A stretch of 11,916 bases of DNA from Baffinella frigidus (GCA_026770585.1 MU647389.1:13331-25246), one strand, 5' to 3'; counted from the stretch's first letter, positions 1-6,023 are shown. Notes: generated from the letters alone by a model not told the origin. Program-made: numbers and translations.

Positions 1-102
<102 letters not shown>

Positions 103-203
103 GTATTACATTTTAACCTGGTATGTGTACCATGTTTTTAATGTTAATGTGGTGGTTGCATTCGTTCTTAGCGAACAGCCGCCGCGCGCCGTCGAACCCC
201 TCA

Positions 204-241
204 ACCCTAAACCCTAAACCCTAAACCCTAAACCCTAAACC
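204..241 (-). repeat. Interstitial telomere-type array, CCCTAAA on + strand
   Basis: About five perfect CCCTAAA units, the complement of TTTAGGG. It is the first of many such blocks and lies inside unique-looking DNA, so it is not a chromosome end. Confidence 0.95.
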
Positions 242-321
242 GACTCCCCCGTCCGCAAGGTCCCCTCACTAATCTCAAACAAAGCTTTCTAACAAAGGTT
301 TTCTGTCAACAAAATTTACCA

Positions 322-390
322 CACCCCAAACTCCAAACCCCAAACCCCAAACCCCAAACCCCAAACTCTAAACCCCAAACCTTAAACCCT
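322..390 (-). repeat. Variant telomere-type array, mostly CCCCAAA
   Basis: Seven-base units dominated by CCCCAAA, with single CTCCAAA, CTCTAAA and CCTTAAA units. The heptamer spacing matches the CCCTAAA arrays, so I read it as a diverged telomeric block. Confidence 0.85.
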
Positions 391-417
391 GCCACCTATA
401 AACCAGAGAGACCTATC

Positions 418-548
418 TTATCCGGGAACAAGTATTTTTCTTTTAAAAAATCCGTACGAAAATTACCACACAATTGCTTCGGACGTGACCAGTTGTGTAG
501 TAATTTTCATTGCCAGCTTTTAAAAGAAAAATACTTGTTCCCGGATAA
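418..548. mobile_element. 131-bp inverted-repeat element with 31-bp perfect arms (MITE-like)
   Basis: Positions 418-448 and 518-548 are perfect reverse complements, beginning TTATCCGGGAACAAG. The inner sequence pairs further: GAAAATTACCACACAATTG on the left matches the complement of the right side with few mismatches, so nearly the whole element folds into one hairpin. TA dinucleotides lie at both outer edges (419-420 and 546-547), which suits a TA target duplication with TCCGGG ends. There is no coding capacity. No second copy is present, so mobility is inferred from structure alone. Confidence 0.8.
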
Positions 549-551
549 TAT

Positions 552-689
552 CCACACGGTGGGCTACGAAGGTTTCGTAGAGGCTGGAATTCAGGGCGTT
601 GCGTGACCAAATTATAACAGAAAATCCTTAAAGTTGACTACCTCAAGGCAAGTGGACGTTTGATGAAAGATTCGTAGTCCACTGTGTGG
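552..689. mobile_element. 138-bp foldback element with 19-bp imperfect terminal repeats
   Basis: CCACACGGTGGGCTACGAA at 552-570 and its complement at 671-689 match at 17 of 19 positions. The left end carries an extra small hairpin (CTACGAA, GGT, TTCGTAG at 564-580). The element starts 3 bases after the preceding hairpin element ends. Its interior holds CCTCAAGGCAAGTGGACG, also found in slightly different form near 11587, so the interior is itself a dispersed repeat. Confidence 0.6.
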
Positions 690-718
690 CAGCGTGGCGT
701 CGCAAGGCACTCAACCAC

Positions 719-921
719 ACACCCCAAACCATAAACCGTAAACCCAAACCCTAAACCCAGGGGGGCTTATCGGCGCGAAGGCGTAAGGCGTTGCAAAACC
801 ACGTCCCGGATGCCGAACCCCGAAACCCTGAGAACCACACCCCCCAAACCCTAAACCCTGAACCCTAAACCCTAAACCCCAAACCCCAAACCATAAACCA
901 TAAACCATAAACCCAGAACCC
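719..921 (-). repeat. Degenerate telomere-type array with GC-rich interruption
   Basis: CCCTAAA, CCCCAAA, CCATAAA and CCGTAAA units at 719-758 and 843-921, split by a GC-rich segment (759-840). That segment resembles the GC-rich repeat at 1030, 1163 and 1466. The leading segment 693-725 (GTGGCGTCGCAAGGCACTCA) recurs at about 1409-1443, so blocks of array plus spacer were duplicated together. Confidence 0.85.
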
Positions 922-957
922 CAGAAAGCAGGGAGGCGTCTCCGCACGTCGGCCGTG

Positions 958-1027
958 AACCCTCAAACCCAAACCCTAAGCCCTAAACCCTAAACCCTAA
1001 ACCTTCAAACCCAAACCCTAAGCCCTG
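958..1027 (-). repeat. Telomere-type array (CCCTAAA with CCCTAAG, CTTCAAA variants)
   Basis: Roughly ten heptamer-like units, several perfect CCCTAAA, with the variant CCCTAAG appearing twice. The block ends directly at the GC-rich repeat beginning at 1030. Confidence 0.9.
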
Positions 1028-1029
1028 AA

Positions 1030-1072
1030 TCCGAACATCTGGAACGCAGGAGGAGCTTTCGGCGCGGCGACG
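1030..1072 (+). repeat. GC-rich dispersed repeat, copy a
   Basis: TCCGAACATCTGGAACGCAG followed by a GCTTTCGGCGCGGCG segment. It is nearly identical to 1163-1205, and a shorter form occurs at 1466-1500. Three of the four occurrences, counting a degraded one near 760-785, lie beside telomere-type arrays. Confidence 0.85.
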
Positions 1073-1076
1073 GCGC

Positions 1077-1096
1077 CCGCGTGACCGGTCACGCGG
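1077..1096. repeat. 20-bp perfect palindrome CCGCGTGACCGGTCACGCGG
   Basis: Fully self-complementary with no loop. It follows repeat copy a by four bases and is not found beside the other copies. It could be a small hairpin or a dimeric protein site; nothing indicates which. Confidence 0.8.
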
Positions 1097-1162
1097 ACGC
1101 CGAAGCCAACTGTCCGAGGTGACTGCCTTGGCGTGTCTCGAGTTCACCTTCGATGATTGTTA

Positions 1163-1205
1163 TCCGAACATCTGGAACGCAGGAGAAGCTTTCGGCGCGG
1201 CGACG
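1163..1205 (+). repeat. GC-rich dispersed repeat, copy b
   Basis: Matches copy a at 1030-1072 with only a few substitutions. The sequence between the copies, including the 20-bp palindrome, is not repeated. Confidence 0.85.
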
Positions 1206-1340
1206 ACGTTCTCGAATACACCAGAAACCGAGGGGGCCCAAACCCTTTGAGCCATTCCTATAGGAATGTGAAAATCCCAACCCTTGAGTGCCACATTTCA
1301 GGTAAACATGTTCCTGTGCAAAACGGTCGATTGGGCCCCC

Positions 1341-1389
1341 TCCAGAAACCCTAAACCCTCAACCAGAAACCCTAAAACCCAAACCCTGC
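1341..1389 (-). repeat. Short telomere-type array with CCAGAAA interruptions
   Basis: CCCTAAA and CCCTCAA units with two CCAGAAA units, followed by CAGACCAGAGAGACC. A similar CCAGAGAGACC follows the array ending near 390, so array and flank were copied together. Confidence 0.8.
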
Positions 1390-1465
1390 AGACCAGAGAG
1401 ACCAATCAGTGTGGCGTCGCAGGACACTCAACCACACACCCCAACCCATACATCATAAACCCTCA

Positions 1466-1500
1466 TCCGGAACGCAGGAGAACCTTTCGGCGCGGCGGCG
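1466..1500 (+). repeat. GC-rich dispersed repeat, copy c (short form)
   Basis: TCCGGAACGCAGGAGAACCT then TTCGGCGCGGCGGCG. It lacks the AACATC hexamer of copies a and b. It is followed by AAACGACGTCCCGGATG, which also follows the degraded copy near 800, linking those two as a longer duplicated unit. Confidence 0.8.
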
Positions 1501-1538
1501 CAAGGCGATCCAAAACGACGTCCCGGATGGCGGATGGG

Positions 1539-1600
1539 CCCTCCACCCAAGAGCAACCTCCACCGATTCCTTCACATCCTGGCGCACTCACTCAGGTTAT
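1539..1600 (+). repeat. 62-bp direct repeat, first copy
   Basis: Begins CCCTCCACCCAAGAGCA and ends CACTCAGGTTAT. The second copy, 181 bp downstream, differs at a few positions. The 15-base start recurs alone near 2187. The 119 bp between the copies are not repeated. Confidence 0.9.
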
Positions 1601-1719
1601 TGTCACCCCACCCGAATTGGAGGGTTTTTCGTCGCCCCCGGTTTGTACCGGGGGGGGGTCGGAAACCGGCGACCCCTGGTATAAATCCGCCAGATACGGG
1701 GGATGTAAAGTCTGCGGAC

Positions 1720-1781
1720 CCCTCCACCCAAGAGCACCCTCCACCGATTCCTTCACCTCGTGGCGACCTCACTCAGGTTAT
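1720..1781 (+). repeat. 62-bp direct repeat, second copy
   Basis: Same length as 1539-1600 with scattered substitutions and no gap, so this is an old direct duplication. It is followed within 20 bp by TTTAGGG-orientation telomeric sequence. Several overlapping short ORFs cross both copies but show no codon bias or recognisable domain. Confidence 0.9.
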
Positions 1782-1796
1782 CTATCCTGTGGGGGT

Positions 1797-2008
1797 TTAG
1801 GGTGCAGGGTCCGGGTTTAGGAAGCGGGTAGATGGCCTTGCTACACAGCAGAGCGCTGCATATTAGGAGCCACCCGGGTTGAGCCCCCGCCGGCGGCGGT
1901 TAGTAAAGACGTCCGACAGTTTGTAAAGACCTCCCACAAAGGACATTTTTTTGGAACGGCGCCGCCGTGCCGATAGGTCCCCCTGTTTTGAGGTTTAGGG
2001 TTTAGGGT
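1797..2008 (+). other. Unassigned stretch bounded by short TTTAGGG runs
   Basis: Short TTTAGGG-type runs at 1797-1821 and 1990-2008 point opposite to all earlier arrays. The roughly 170 bases between hold a GCCGGCGGCGG run and two GTAAAGAC words. I see no gene there. Confidence 0.6.
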
Positions 2009-2009
2009 T

Positions 2010-2151
2010 CCGCTGCCGAGCGAGAAGGGAACAGTCCATCTAAACGTAATCCATAGGCCCTACCGTAGGGACATAGGGGGTTCCTACGGAAAAGTCCAGG
2101 TCGATTTTCGACCTTGGCTTTTGATTTCGTGCCAAACTCGCTCGACAGCGG
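2010..2151. mobile_element. 142-bp foldback with 15-bp terminal inverted repeats
   Basis: CCGCTGCCGAGCGAG (2010-2024) and the complement of 2137-2151 match at 14 of 15 bases. The interior has a GGCCCTACCGTAGGG core (about 2055-2069), similar to the core of the M1, M3 and M4 repeats, and a hairpin AGGTCGA/TCGACCT near 2098-2114. It abuts the TTTAGGG run ending at 2008. No target duplication is obvious. Confidence 0.6.
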
Positions 2152-2208
2152 AGGGCTTAACGTCCCGGTTGGTGCCTGACCCCTCCACCCAAGAGCCTTT
2201 AGGGCCAA

Positions 2209-2358
2209 ACCCCAAACCCTAAACCCTAAACCCTAAACCCTAAACCCAAAACCCAAAACCCTAAACCCAAAACCCTAAACCCTAAACCCCAAACCCTAAA
2301 CCCCGAACCCCAAACCTCAAACCCCAAACCCCAAACCCCAAACCCCAAACCCTAAGCC
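2209..2358 (-). repeat. Long telomere-type array, CCCTAAA / CCCCAAA / CCCAAAA
   Basis: About 150 bp of heptamers. Perfect CCCTAAA units dominate the 5' half and CCCCAAA units the 3' half. The minus-strand translation gives the low-complexity GLGFGVWG pattern, which is a by-product of the repeat and not a protein. Confidence 0.95.
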
Positions 2359-2472
2359 CACGAGCGCAGATGCGCACGATTCGCCATCCTGGAAGCGGAC
2401 TGCGGACCTGGACTCGTGGCGGAAGCGCGACACGCTCAGGTTCTGAGCCTTGTTGTAAAGCAATTATGCCAG

Positions 2473-2490
2473 GCCATTTTCGAAAATGGC
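2473..2490. repeat. 18-bp perfect palindrome GCCATTTTCGAAAATGGC
   Basis: Fully self-complementary with no loop, directly before the polypyrimidine tract. Confidence 0.85.
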
Positions 2491-2622
2491 TCTCTCTCCC
2501 TCCCCCTCTCCCTCCCCCTCTCCCCCTCTCCCTCTCTCCCTCCCCCTCTTCCTCTCCCTCTCTCCCTTTCTCTCTCCCTCTCTCCTTCTCCCTCTCCCTC
2601 TCTCTTCCTCTCTCTCTCTCTC
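2491..2622 (+). repeat. Polypyrimidine tract (CCCTCT)n / (CT)n
   Basis: About 130 bases of C and T only on the + strand, mostly CTCTCC-type hexamers, ending in a pure CT run. All overlapping ORFs are Pro/Leu/Ser or Arg/Glu/Gly low-complexity artefacts. A mirror-like purine/pyrimidine tract of this length can form triplex DNA; that it does so here is inference. Confidence 0.97.
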
Positions 2623-2688
2623 GAGGTTGGAACACCATATCCTGGTACAAATAGTTACAACCCCACATGTAAATAGGATCCTCCAGCA
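2622..2688 (+). repeat. Dispersed repeat R50, copy 1 (uninterrupted)
   Basis: CGAGGTTGGAACAC followed by ATCCTGGTACAAATAGTTAC, then a CCCCACATGTAAATAGGATCC segment. The second part recurs inverted at 6031-6079 and directly at 11655-11705. The first part recurs inverted at 6308-6321, separated from its partner by about 230 bp. Confidence 0.85.
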
Positions 2689-2702
2689 GTCTCGAGTGGC
2701 TC

Positions 2703-2873
2703 CCACCAACCCACACGGAAGGACCAAATCGATTGATTTCGACCTGTTCACAAAAGATGATTGTGTACCAAGATTGGGACATAAGTTAACACAGCCAGGC
2801 GAATTCGCCTGGCTGACAAGGTAAATCTGAGGTCTGAAAATCGACGATTTGGTCTTTCCGTGAGGATTGGTGG
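2703..2873. mobile_element. 171-bp foldback with 24-bp perfect palindromic centre
   Basis: The outer arms (CGGAAGGACCAAATCG on the left, its near-complement CGATTTGGTCTTTCCG on the right) converge on a perfect palindrome at 2792-2815 centred on GCGAATTCGC. The left arm carries about 30 extra unpaired bases, so the arms are unequal. No coding sequence and no clear target duplication. Confidence 0.7.
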
Positions 2874-2950
2874 TCGGCGAGTGACATTCGGCTGTCGATT
2901 CTGGATGCTCGGCAAAGATCACGTTCGCTGACGCGGACATGGACCCTAAA

Positions 2951-3186
2951 CCCGACTATTCTCAAGTTGGCATGCTGGGTTCGCGGTACAGGGGTACCTC
3001 GCTCATAAGAAACCAACCCCCCCCCCTAGGACCACTCTAGGGTCCTAGGCATAGGCCTACTGTAGGGTCCTAGGGGGAGGCGGTTTCTTATGAGCGAGGT
3101 ACCCCTGTACAAATCCGTCGACTTTGTAGTGGGAAAGAGCCCATGCTCAACAACCGGGTGAGCCCAACGACACTGCGACAGAGCTA
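2951..3186 (-). repeat. Host repeat H1, copy I, interrupted by M1-A and bounded by M1-B
   Basis: Begins CCCGACTATTCTCAAGTTGG and resumes after M1-A with CAAATCCGTCGACTTTGTAG, ending CGACAGAGCTA. Copy II (5017-5131) is continuous across the M1-A site, and copy III (8171-8299, inverted) likewise. Read on the minus strand all three share a frame encoding KVDGFVP and VNLR, with one in-frame stop in this copy. This may be an old coding fragment. Confidence 0.85.
2989..3107 (-). mobile_element. M1 element copy A (119 bp, TA-flanked MITE)
   Basis: Perfect 25-bp terminal inverted repeats (2989-3013, 3083-3107) beginning CAGGGGTACCTCGCTCATAA, flanked by TA at 2987-2988 and 3108-3109. The core (CCTAGG, GGCCTACTGTAGGGTCC) runs opposite to copies C-F, so this copy is in the reverse orientation. 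The uninterrupted paralogue at 8247-8248 has a single TA at the insertion point. That supports a Tc1/mariner-type TA duplication. No ORF for a transposase. Confidence 0.92.
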
Positions 3187-3211
3187 CAGGGGTACCTCGC
3201 CCATAAGAAAC
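3187..3211 (+). mobile_element. M1 fragment copy B (solo left terminal repeat)
   Basis: One 25-bp end, one base different from copy A, preceded by TA. It then runs straight into CCCTGGACCCTAAACCC instead of an M1 core. It occupies the same point of host repeat H1 as the full-length copy F at 5132, so it is probably the remnant of the same ancestral insertion. Confidence 0.85.
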
Positions 3212-3267
3212 CCTGGACCCTAAACCCTAACCCCTTGCCCAGGATGCAAGCGACAGAGCAGAGCGCT

Positions 3268-3547
3268 TCGGCGAGTGACATTCGGAAGTCGGCGCTCGGT
3301 GCGTATGAGGATGGTGCCCACCGCCGCTACACGATCGTGGAGGAGAAGTAGATATCTTTGAGGGCCGTTATGCACGTTTGTCAAACCGACTCCCAGCCAG
3401 AGAGAGGCAGCGCTGGGTGTGTGTGGGGATGGCGCCCACCGCCGCTACACGATCGAGGAGGAGAAGTAGAGAGATCTTTCAAGGCCGGGGCGGTGGCGCG
3501 AGGTGTGTGAATGGATGTACATGTGATCAAACCAAGTCCTAGAGAGC
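3268..3547 (+). repeat. Host repeat H2 units 1 and 2 (degenerate tandem, about 120-150 bp)
   Basis: Two adjacent units share GGATGG, CCCACCGCCGCTACACGATC and GAGAAGTAGA, followed by ATCTTT and GTACATGT or ACGTTTGTCAAACC. Further units follow at about 3668-3720, 3907-4010, 4120-4370 and 4487-4620, each disrupted by a small transposon. TCGGCGAGTGACATTCGG at 3268-3285 is copied from, or to, 2874-2891. No ORF persists through the units. Confidence 0.8.
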
Positions 3548-3549
3548 TA

Positions 3550-3660
3550 CAGGGGTACCTCGCTCATAGAAACTGCCCCTCCCGAGGACCCTACAGTAGG
3601 ACCATGCCTAGGGCCCTATGGTGGTCCTAGGGGCGCTTTCTTATGAGCGAGGTACCCCTG
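3550..3660 (+). mobile_element. M1 element copy C (111 bp)
   Basis: Ends match CAGGGGTACCTCGCTCATA (one A of the left repeat missing) and the complementary right end, flanked by TA at 3548-3549 and 3661-3662. The core reads GGACCCTACAGTAGG then GGGCCCTATGGTGGTCC. It is inserted after AGAGC in host repeat H2. Confidence 0.92.
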
Positions 3661-3718
3661 TACACTGTAGAGGGAGGCAGTGCTCGCTGGATGCTTATGC
3701 GATTACTGGGGAGAAGTA

Positions 3719-3906
3719 CAGTGGACCTACCCTAACACATACCCGTCGGGGTCGGACTGATTGAGTATGTGTGGAGGGTAGGTATACGTTATGGTGTCCA
3801 CCCTTCCGGAATACTTCCTTGCAGGGGGAAATCGGGGGCCGGTCGAAGGAGTATGTGTGGAGGGTAAGTATGTGTTACGGTAGCCTGTGTTAGGGTAGGT
3901 GGACTG
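3719..3906. mobile_element. M2 element (188 bp, TA-flanked, CAGTG-type ends)
   Basis: Terminal repeats CAGTGGACCTACCCTAACAC and the complement of GTGTTAGGGTAGGTGGACTG pair with two mismatches. TA flanks at 3717-3718 and 3907-3908. CAGT-like ends with a TA duplication fit the Tc1/mariner superfamily. GAGTATGTGTGGAGGGTA occurs twice inside (3763, 3849). The insertion point is GAGAAGTA of host repeat H2, empty in units at 3349 and 3467 and occupied by M1-E at 4366. Confidence 0.85.
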
Positions 3907-4044
3907 TAGAGAGAGTGGCCTTTGTTTGGAGGGAAAGTAGAGACCTTCCAGGGCGGCGCGAGTTGTCCACACGAGGCTGTCCGTGCGAACAGATTCATAA
4001 GTCAATTATTGGATTATTGCCCAGGAAACACGCCAAAAGTCAGC

Positions 4045-4091
4045 AAATGATCACGTTTCCGCCCGCTGAGCGGGCGGAAACGTGATCATTT
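4045..4091. repeat. 47-bp hairpin, perfect 22-bp arms, TGA loop
   Basis: 4045-4066 (AAATGATCACGTTTCCGCCC, then GC) pairs perfectly with 4070-4091. The stem is GC-rich near the loop and AT-rich at the base. It has no second copy here. It could be a minimal MITE or a functional hairpin. Perfect arms suggest recent origin or conversion. Confidence 0.9.
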
Positions 4092-4186
4092 CCCCATAAT
4101 TTTAAAAATGTCCTTTTATTCTGTTCGCATGGATAGCCTCGTGTGGGTGTCCATGGCTGTACATTTGTCAATCCGAATCCCAGCTA

Positions 4187-4303
4187 CAGAGGTACCTCGC
4201 TCATAAGAAACTGCCTCCCCCTAAGACCCTACAGTACGGCTATGCGTAGGGCCCTATGGTGGTCCTGGGGGGGGGGCACTTTCTTATGAGCGAGGTACCC
4301 CTG
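4187..4303 (+). mobile_element. M1 element copy D (117 bp)
   Basis: M1 ends (left with one change, CAGAGG) and the same core as C, with G-run expansion before the right end. TA at 4185-4186 and 4304-4305. Host sequence CCCAGC/AGAGAGGC continues across the insertion; the related H2 junction at 3392-3406 is uninterrupted, with CA in place of TA. Confidence 0.92.
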
Positions 4304-4367
4304 TAAGAGAGAGGCATGCGTATGAGGATGGCGCTCACCGCCGCTACACGGTCATAGAAGGAAAGTA

Positions 4368-4484
4368 CAGGGGTACCTCGCTCATAAGAAACAGCCCCCC
4401 CCTAGGCCCCTACAGTAGGCCTGTGCCTAGGGCCCTACGGTGGCCCTAGGGGGTGGGCAGTTTCTTATGAGCGAGGTACCCCTG
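4368..4484 (+). mobile_element. M1 element copy E (117 bp)
   Basis: Ends match M1 perfectly, TA at 4366-4367 and 4485-4486. It is inserted at the GAAAGTA corresponding to GAGAAGTA of H2, the same TA used by M2. Host homology resumes with GGCGGTG, about 20 bases later than in unit 2, so a small deletion accompanied or followed insertion. Confidence 0.92.
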
Positions 4485-4596
4485 TAGGCGGTGCACGTTG
4501 TGTGAATGGCTGTACATTGAATCAACCCGCTGGAGAAAGGCATTCTTGTGGGGATGGCGCTCACCGCCGCAACACGATTGTGAAAGAGAAGTGGAG

Positions 4597-4617
4597 ACCG
4601 GCAAGGGCCTTGCCGGT
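4597..4617. repeat. 21-bp hairpin ACCGGCAAGG / CCTTGCCGGT
   Basis: Ten-base perfect arms around one G. It follows host repeat H2 sequence (GAGAAGTGGAG). The TA insertion site of that unit reads TG here and carries no transposon. Confidence 0.7.
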
Positions 4618-4696
4618 GAAGGAGCAAGTTGTGTCAATGACTGTACCCCTACCGAGGCTGTGTCTGAGCGAGGCGGAAACCTAGCGCCACGATCCT

Positions 4697-4778
4697 AAGG
4701 AAAGCAGGGCCTTTCTGCAGAACCTGTTCCAGTGTCCGTCTGTGGTGGGAGTTCATAGAACCTAAAGGACCTAAAGGC
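4697..4778 (+). repeat. Dispersed repeat R80, copy 1
   Basis: Starts GGAAAGCAGGGCCTTTCTGC and ends ACCTAAAGGACCTAAAGG. It aligns, with many differences, to 10370-10462 and inverted to 5412-5493. It is among the more diverged copies. Confidence 0.7.
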
Positions 4779-4832
4779 CTACGGCACCGAGTCTAGAAAC
4801 TCTGGTCCTCATGGTATTCACATGGTCCATTA

Positions 4833-4931
4833 TCCTCAAGTGCCCAGTAGGCTCGCACGCCCTATGGTAGGGCCCTAGGACCTGCCTAGGGCGACTTAGG
4901 GTGAATATTCACCCTATGGGCACTTGAGGGA
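4833..4931. mobile_element. M3 element copy a (99 bp, TA-flanked)
   Basis: TCCTCAAGTGCCC pairs with GGGCACTTGAGGGA (one base gap), flanked by TA at 4831-4832 and 4932-4933. The core GCCCTATGGTAGGGCCCTAG is shared with copy b at 9366. The right interior holds the perfect palindrome AGGGTGAATATTCACCCT (4898-4915). Copy b has a different palindrome at the same place. Confidence 0.85.
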
Positions 4932-5016
4932 TACACTGTACAGCACGCGCGGTCTCCTCTCCCTCCAGTCTCTCAGAAATCTCTCTGATCGACATCCTAG
5001 CTTTGCCGTCAAGTTG

Positions 5017-5131
5017 CCCGACTTTTCTCAAGTTGACATGCTGGAGTCGTGGTGCAAATCTGTCGACTTTGTGGTGGGAAAGGGCCCGGGCTGAACAAAG
5101 TGGTGAGCCCAAACACACTGCGACAGAGCTA
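5017..5131 (-). repeat. Host repeat H1, copy II (no M1-A insertion)
   Basis: CCCGACTTTTCTCAAGTTGA through CGACAGAGCTA, continuous at the M1-A site (GGTGCAAATC at 5051-5060). The minus-strand ORF 4909-5118 covers it with no stop: HHKVDRFAPRLQHVNLRKVG. Function unknown. It ends exactly where M1-F begins. Confidence 0.88.
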
Positions 5132-5248
5132 CAGAGGTATCTCGCTCAAAAGAACCCCCCCCCCCCTAGGACCCTACAGTAGACCTATGCCTAGGGCCCT
5201 ACGGTGGTCCTAGGAGGGCGGCGGTTTCTTATGAGCGAGGTACCCCTG
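5132..5248 (+). mobile_element. M1 element copy F (117 bp)
   Basis: Left end diverged (CAGAGGTATCTCGCTCAAAAG), right end perfect; core as in C-E. TA at 5130-5131 and 5249-5250. Its insertion point in H1 is the same base as that of fragment B in copy I. Confidence 0.92.
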
Positions 5249-5358
5249 TAGACATCCTCTACCAGCGACCCTCAAACGCGTCGGTCCCGGCCACCTCCTC
5301 TTCCACCGAAAGGCCTACTGAGTCTTGGACCGCGAACGCCCCACACCGCACCTAGGGT

Positions 5359-5404
5359 GGTCCTAGGCTCCTAGGACTAGCACTACCGTAGGGCCCTATA
5401 GCGA
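5359..5404 (+). repeat. M4 repeat, copy 1 (46 bp)
   Basis: GGTCCTAGGCTCCTAGGACT followed by a CTACCGTAGGGCCCTATAGCG segment. Copy 2 at 5495-5540 differs at about four bases. Its end matches the GTAGGGCCCTA core of M1 and M3. The terminal repeats of those families are absent. Confidence 0.8.
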
Positions 5405-5411
5405 GGGTGGT

Positions 5412-5493
5412 CCTTTAGGTCCTTTAGGTTTTAACTTCGCCCAACATATGCCAACGACACGCCCTTCCGTAGAAAGGACTGCAGAGAAAGCAT
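5412..5493 (-). repeat. Dispersed repeat R80, copy 2 (inverted)
   Basis: Close match to the reverse complement of 10378-10462, including CCAACATATGCCAACGACAC and CCGTAGAAAGGACTGCA. Copies 2 and 6 are the best preserved pair. R80 copies 2 and M4 alternate, suggesting that they were duplicated as a block. Confidence 0.88.
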
Positions 5494-5494
5494 T

Positions 5495-5540
5495 GGTCCT
5501 AGGCTCATAGTACTAGCCCTACCGTAGGGCCCTATGGCGG
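5495..5540 (+). repeat. M4 repeat, copy 2
   Basis: Starts immediately after R80 copy 2. GGTCCTAGGCTCATAGTACT then CCTACCGTAGGGCCCTATGGCG. It is in direct orientation with copy 1. Confidence 0.8.
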
Positions 5541-5697
5541 TGTGAGTACGTCGTCAGCATGTCGGAGAACATGCGGCGCACTGCATGAGCACGTAGGAAA
5601 AAACATTAAAAAAGGGTTTCCCACTTTTTAAAACGGTGTTTCCCAACACCATTAAAAAAATGCAGTATCTGATTGGCACGTCAGCAAGCACAGTAGT
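5541..5697. other. Unassigned AT-rich stretch with nested inverted repeats
   Basis: ACTGCAT near 5580 and ATGCAGT near 5660 bracket a segment containing A-runs, a GTTTCCCA repeat and the hairpin GGTGTT/AACACC (near 5634-5649). It may be a decayed foldback. No ORF. Confidence 0.4.
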
Positions 5698-5745
5698 AAC
5701 GCGGGGGCGAAACGATATTCGATCTTTGATGATCGGTCAAACGAC
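5698..5745 (+). repeat. Short dispersed repeat, copy 1
   Basis: CGGGGGCGAAACGATATTCG then ATCTTTGATGATCGGTCAAACGACC. It aligns with 7112-7180, which carries about 16 extra bases after ATCTTT and a duplicated TGACTGGTCA segment. Confidence 0.65.
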
Positions 5746-5756
5746 CGCAACCCCCC

Positions 5757-6023
5757 GGTTTAGGGGTGAGGGGTGAGGGGGGAGGGGGGAGGGTTTAGGG
5801 TTTAGGGTTTAGGGTTTAAAGGTTTAGGGTTTAGGGTGTAGGGTGTAGGGTGTAGGGTTTAGGGTTTAGGGTTTAGGGTTTAGGGTTTAGGGTTTAGGGT
5901 TTAGGGTTTGCGATGGGGAGGGAGGTGGGTTTTACGTTTTTGGGGGGTGTAGTGTTTAGGTTTTTATAGGGTTTAGGATCCTAGGGTTAGGGGTTTAGGG
6001 TTGAAGGTTTCAGGGTTTAGGAG
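5757..6023 (+). repeat. Large TTTAGGG interstitial telomere array
   Basis: About 265 bp. Perfect TTTAGGG runs (5802-5908) are flanked by variants GGGGTGA, GTGTAGG and GTTAGGG. The orientation is opposite to the arrays at 204-2358 and 9472-9624, so inversions or independent insertions are required. Confidence 0.95.

Noticed and set aside
711-947. Minus-strand ORF rich in GLGFGVWG
   Set aside because: Pure translation of telomere-type heptamers.
1284-1820. 178-codon + strand ORF
   Set aside because: Begins in an array and spans two unrelated repeats; competing overlapping frames are equally open and no domain or codon bias is visible.
2282-2940. Several ORFs of 86-166 codons across the polypyrimidine tract on both strands
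   Set aside because: Pro/Leu/Ser and Arg/Glu low-complexity products follow directly from CCCTCT repeats; all frames are open because the tract lacks stop codons.
4427-4637. ORFs with the peptide GTSLIRN
   Set aside because: These read through the M1 terminal repeat; the peptide recurs wherever M1 does.
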